Part shown: in pieces, positions 6,771 to 6,808 of the stretch
How the letters are laid out: the number at the start of each line of letters is the position of its first letter
Position numbering within the stretch: position 1 is the stretch's first letter
Origin: Candidatus Equinaster intestinalis
GTDB lineage: Bacteria; Bacillota_A; Clostridia; Oscillospirales; Acutalibacteraceae
Assembly: GCA_018065375.1 (NCBI GenBank)
Contig: JAGHTJ010000095.1
Coordinates: 1 to 6,808, forward strand
DNA length: 6,808 nt
Reading direction: 5' to 3'
The notes under the pieces: model-generated
What the model saw: the letters and a program-made list of their open reading frames with translations, nothing else
Databases searched by the model: none
What the model was told of the DNA's origin: nothing
Program-made: the position numbers and the translations under genes

Positions 6771-6799
6771 ATTTTACCACCATATTGTCCTTATGTCAA
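6771..6799 (-). promoter_or_regulatory. Sigma-A promoter of rny
   Basis: On the minus strand a perfect -35 hexamer TTGACA (6794-6799) is followed by a 17-nt spacer and a -10 hexamer TAAAAT (6771-6776, five of six matches to TATAAT). Transcription should start near 6764, giving a leader of about 110 nt before the rny ATG. This is the only convincing promoter in the window and reads toward all seven genes. Hexamers and spacing are read directly; activity is inferred. Confidence 0.85.
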
Positions 6800-6808
6800 G
6801 TTTAATAT

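Noticed and set aside
1..6808. Mobile element, CRISPR, defence or toxin-antitoxin system
   Set aside because: No repeats of array type, transposase, integrase, attachment-site duplication or small toxin pair was seen; the genes are housekeeping with uniform strand and spacing.

Overview
This window looks like core chromosome from a low-to-mid GC Gram-positive anaerobe of class Clostridia (Bacillota), probably near Oscillospirales/Ruminococcaceae. Three things suggest this: an IspH enzyme fused to ribosomal-protein-S1-type domains (a clostridial hallmark), a membrane-anchored RNase Y, and strong GGAGG-type ribosome binding sites. The placement is inferred from gene families and layout; no database search was run. 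All genes lie on the minus strand, so transcription runs from high to low coordinates. I see no tRNA, rRNA, CRISPR array, insertion sequence, prophage or defence system.

Layout in transcription order: a near-consensus sigma-A promoter (6771-6799) and a structured leader of roughly 110 nt precede rny (5104-6654, RNase Y). A 63-nt gap with a strong hairpin follows. Next come an MgtC/SapB-family membrane protein (4609-5040) and a 71-codon reading frame (4391-4606) that looks like the detached C-terminal ACT-like domain of that same protein. After these are a BaiN/HI0933-type flavoprotein (3146-4378), cytidylate kinase cmk (2484-3149), an acylglycerol-phosphate acyltransferase plsC (1885-2487), and the ispH-rpsA fusion (5-1882). 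From mgtC onward gaps are 12 nt or less, with two 4-nt ATGA overlaps, so this is almost certainly an operon. No clear promoter or minus-strand terminator separates rny from it, so the rny promoter may drive the whole set.

As a group the genes are housekeeping: mRNA decay (rny), pyrimidine nucleotide salvage (cmk), phosphatidic acid synthesis (plsC), the last step of isoprenoid precursor synthesis (ispH) and mRNA binding or translation (S1 domains). Cmk and PlsC may be linked through phospholipid metabolism, because CDP-diacylglycerol chemistry consumes CTP and releases CMP.

Two places deserve a second look. First, the MgtC frame ends just after an A8 run, and a -1 shift there would join it to the next small frame as a full-length 216-residue MgtC. 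A slippery heptamer and a downstream perfect 8-bp inverted repeat suggest programmed frameshifting, though a sequencing indel is possible. Second, the fourth S1 domain of the ispH-rpsA product stops at a TAA where homologues commonly carry a glutamine, so it is cut short by about 20-30 residues. The rest of the window is ordinary.
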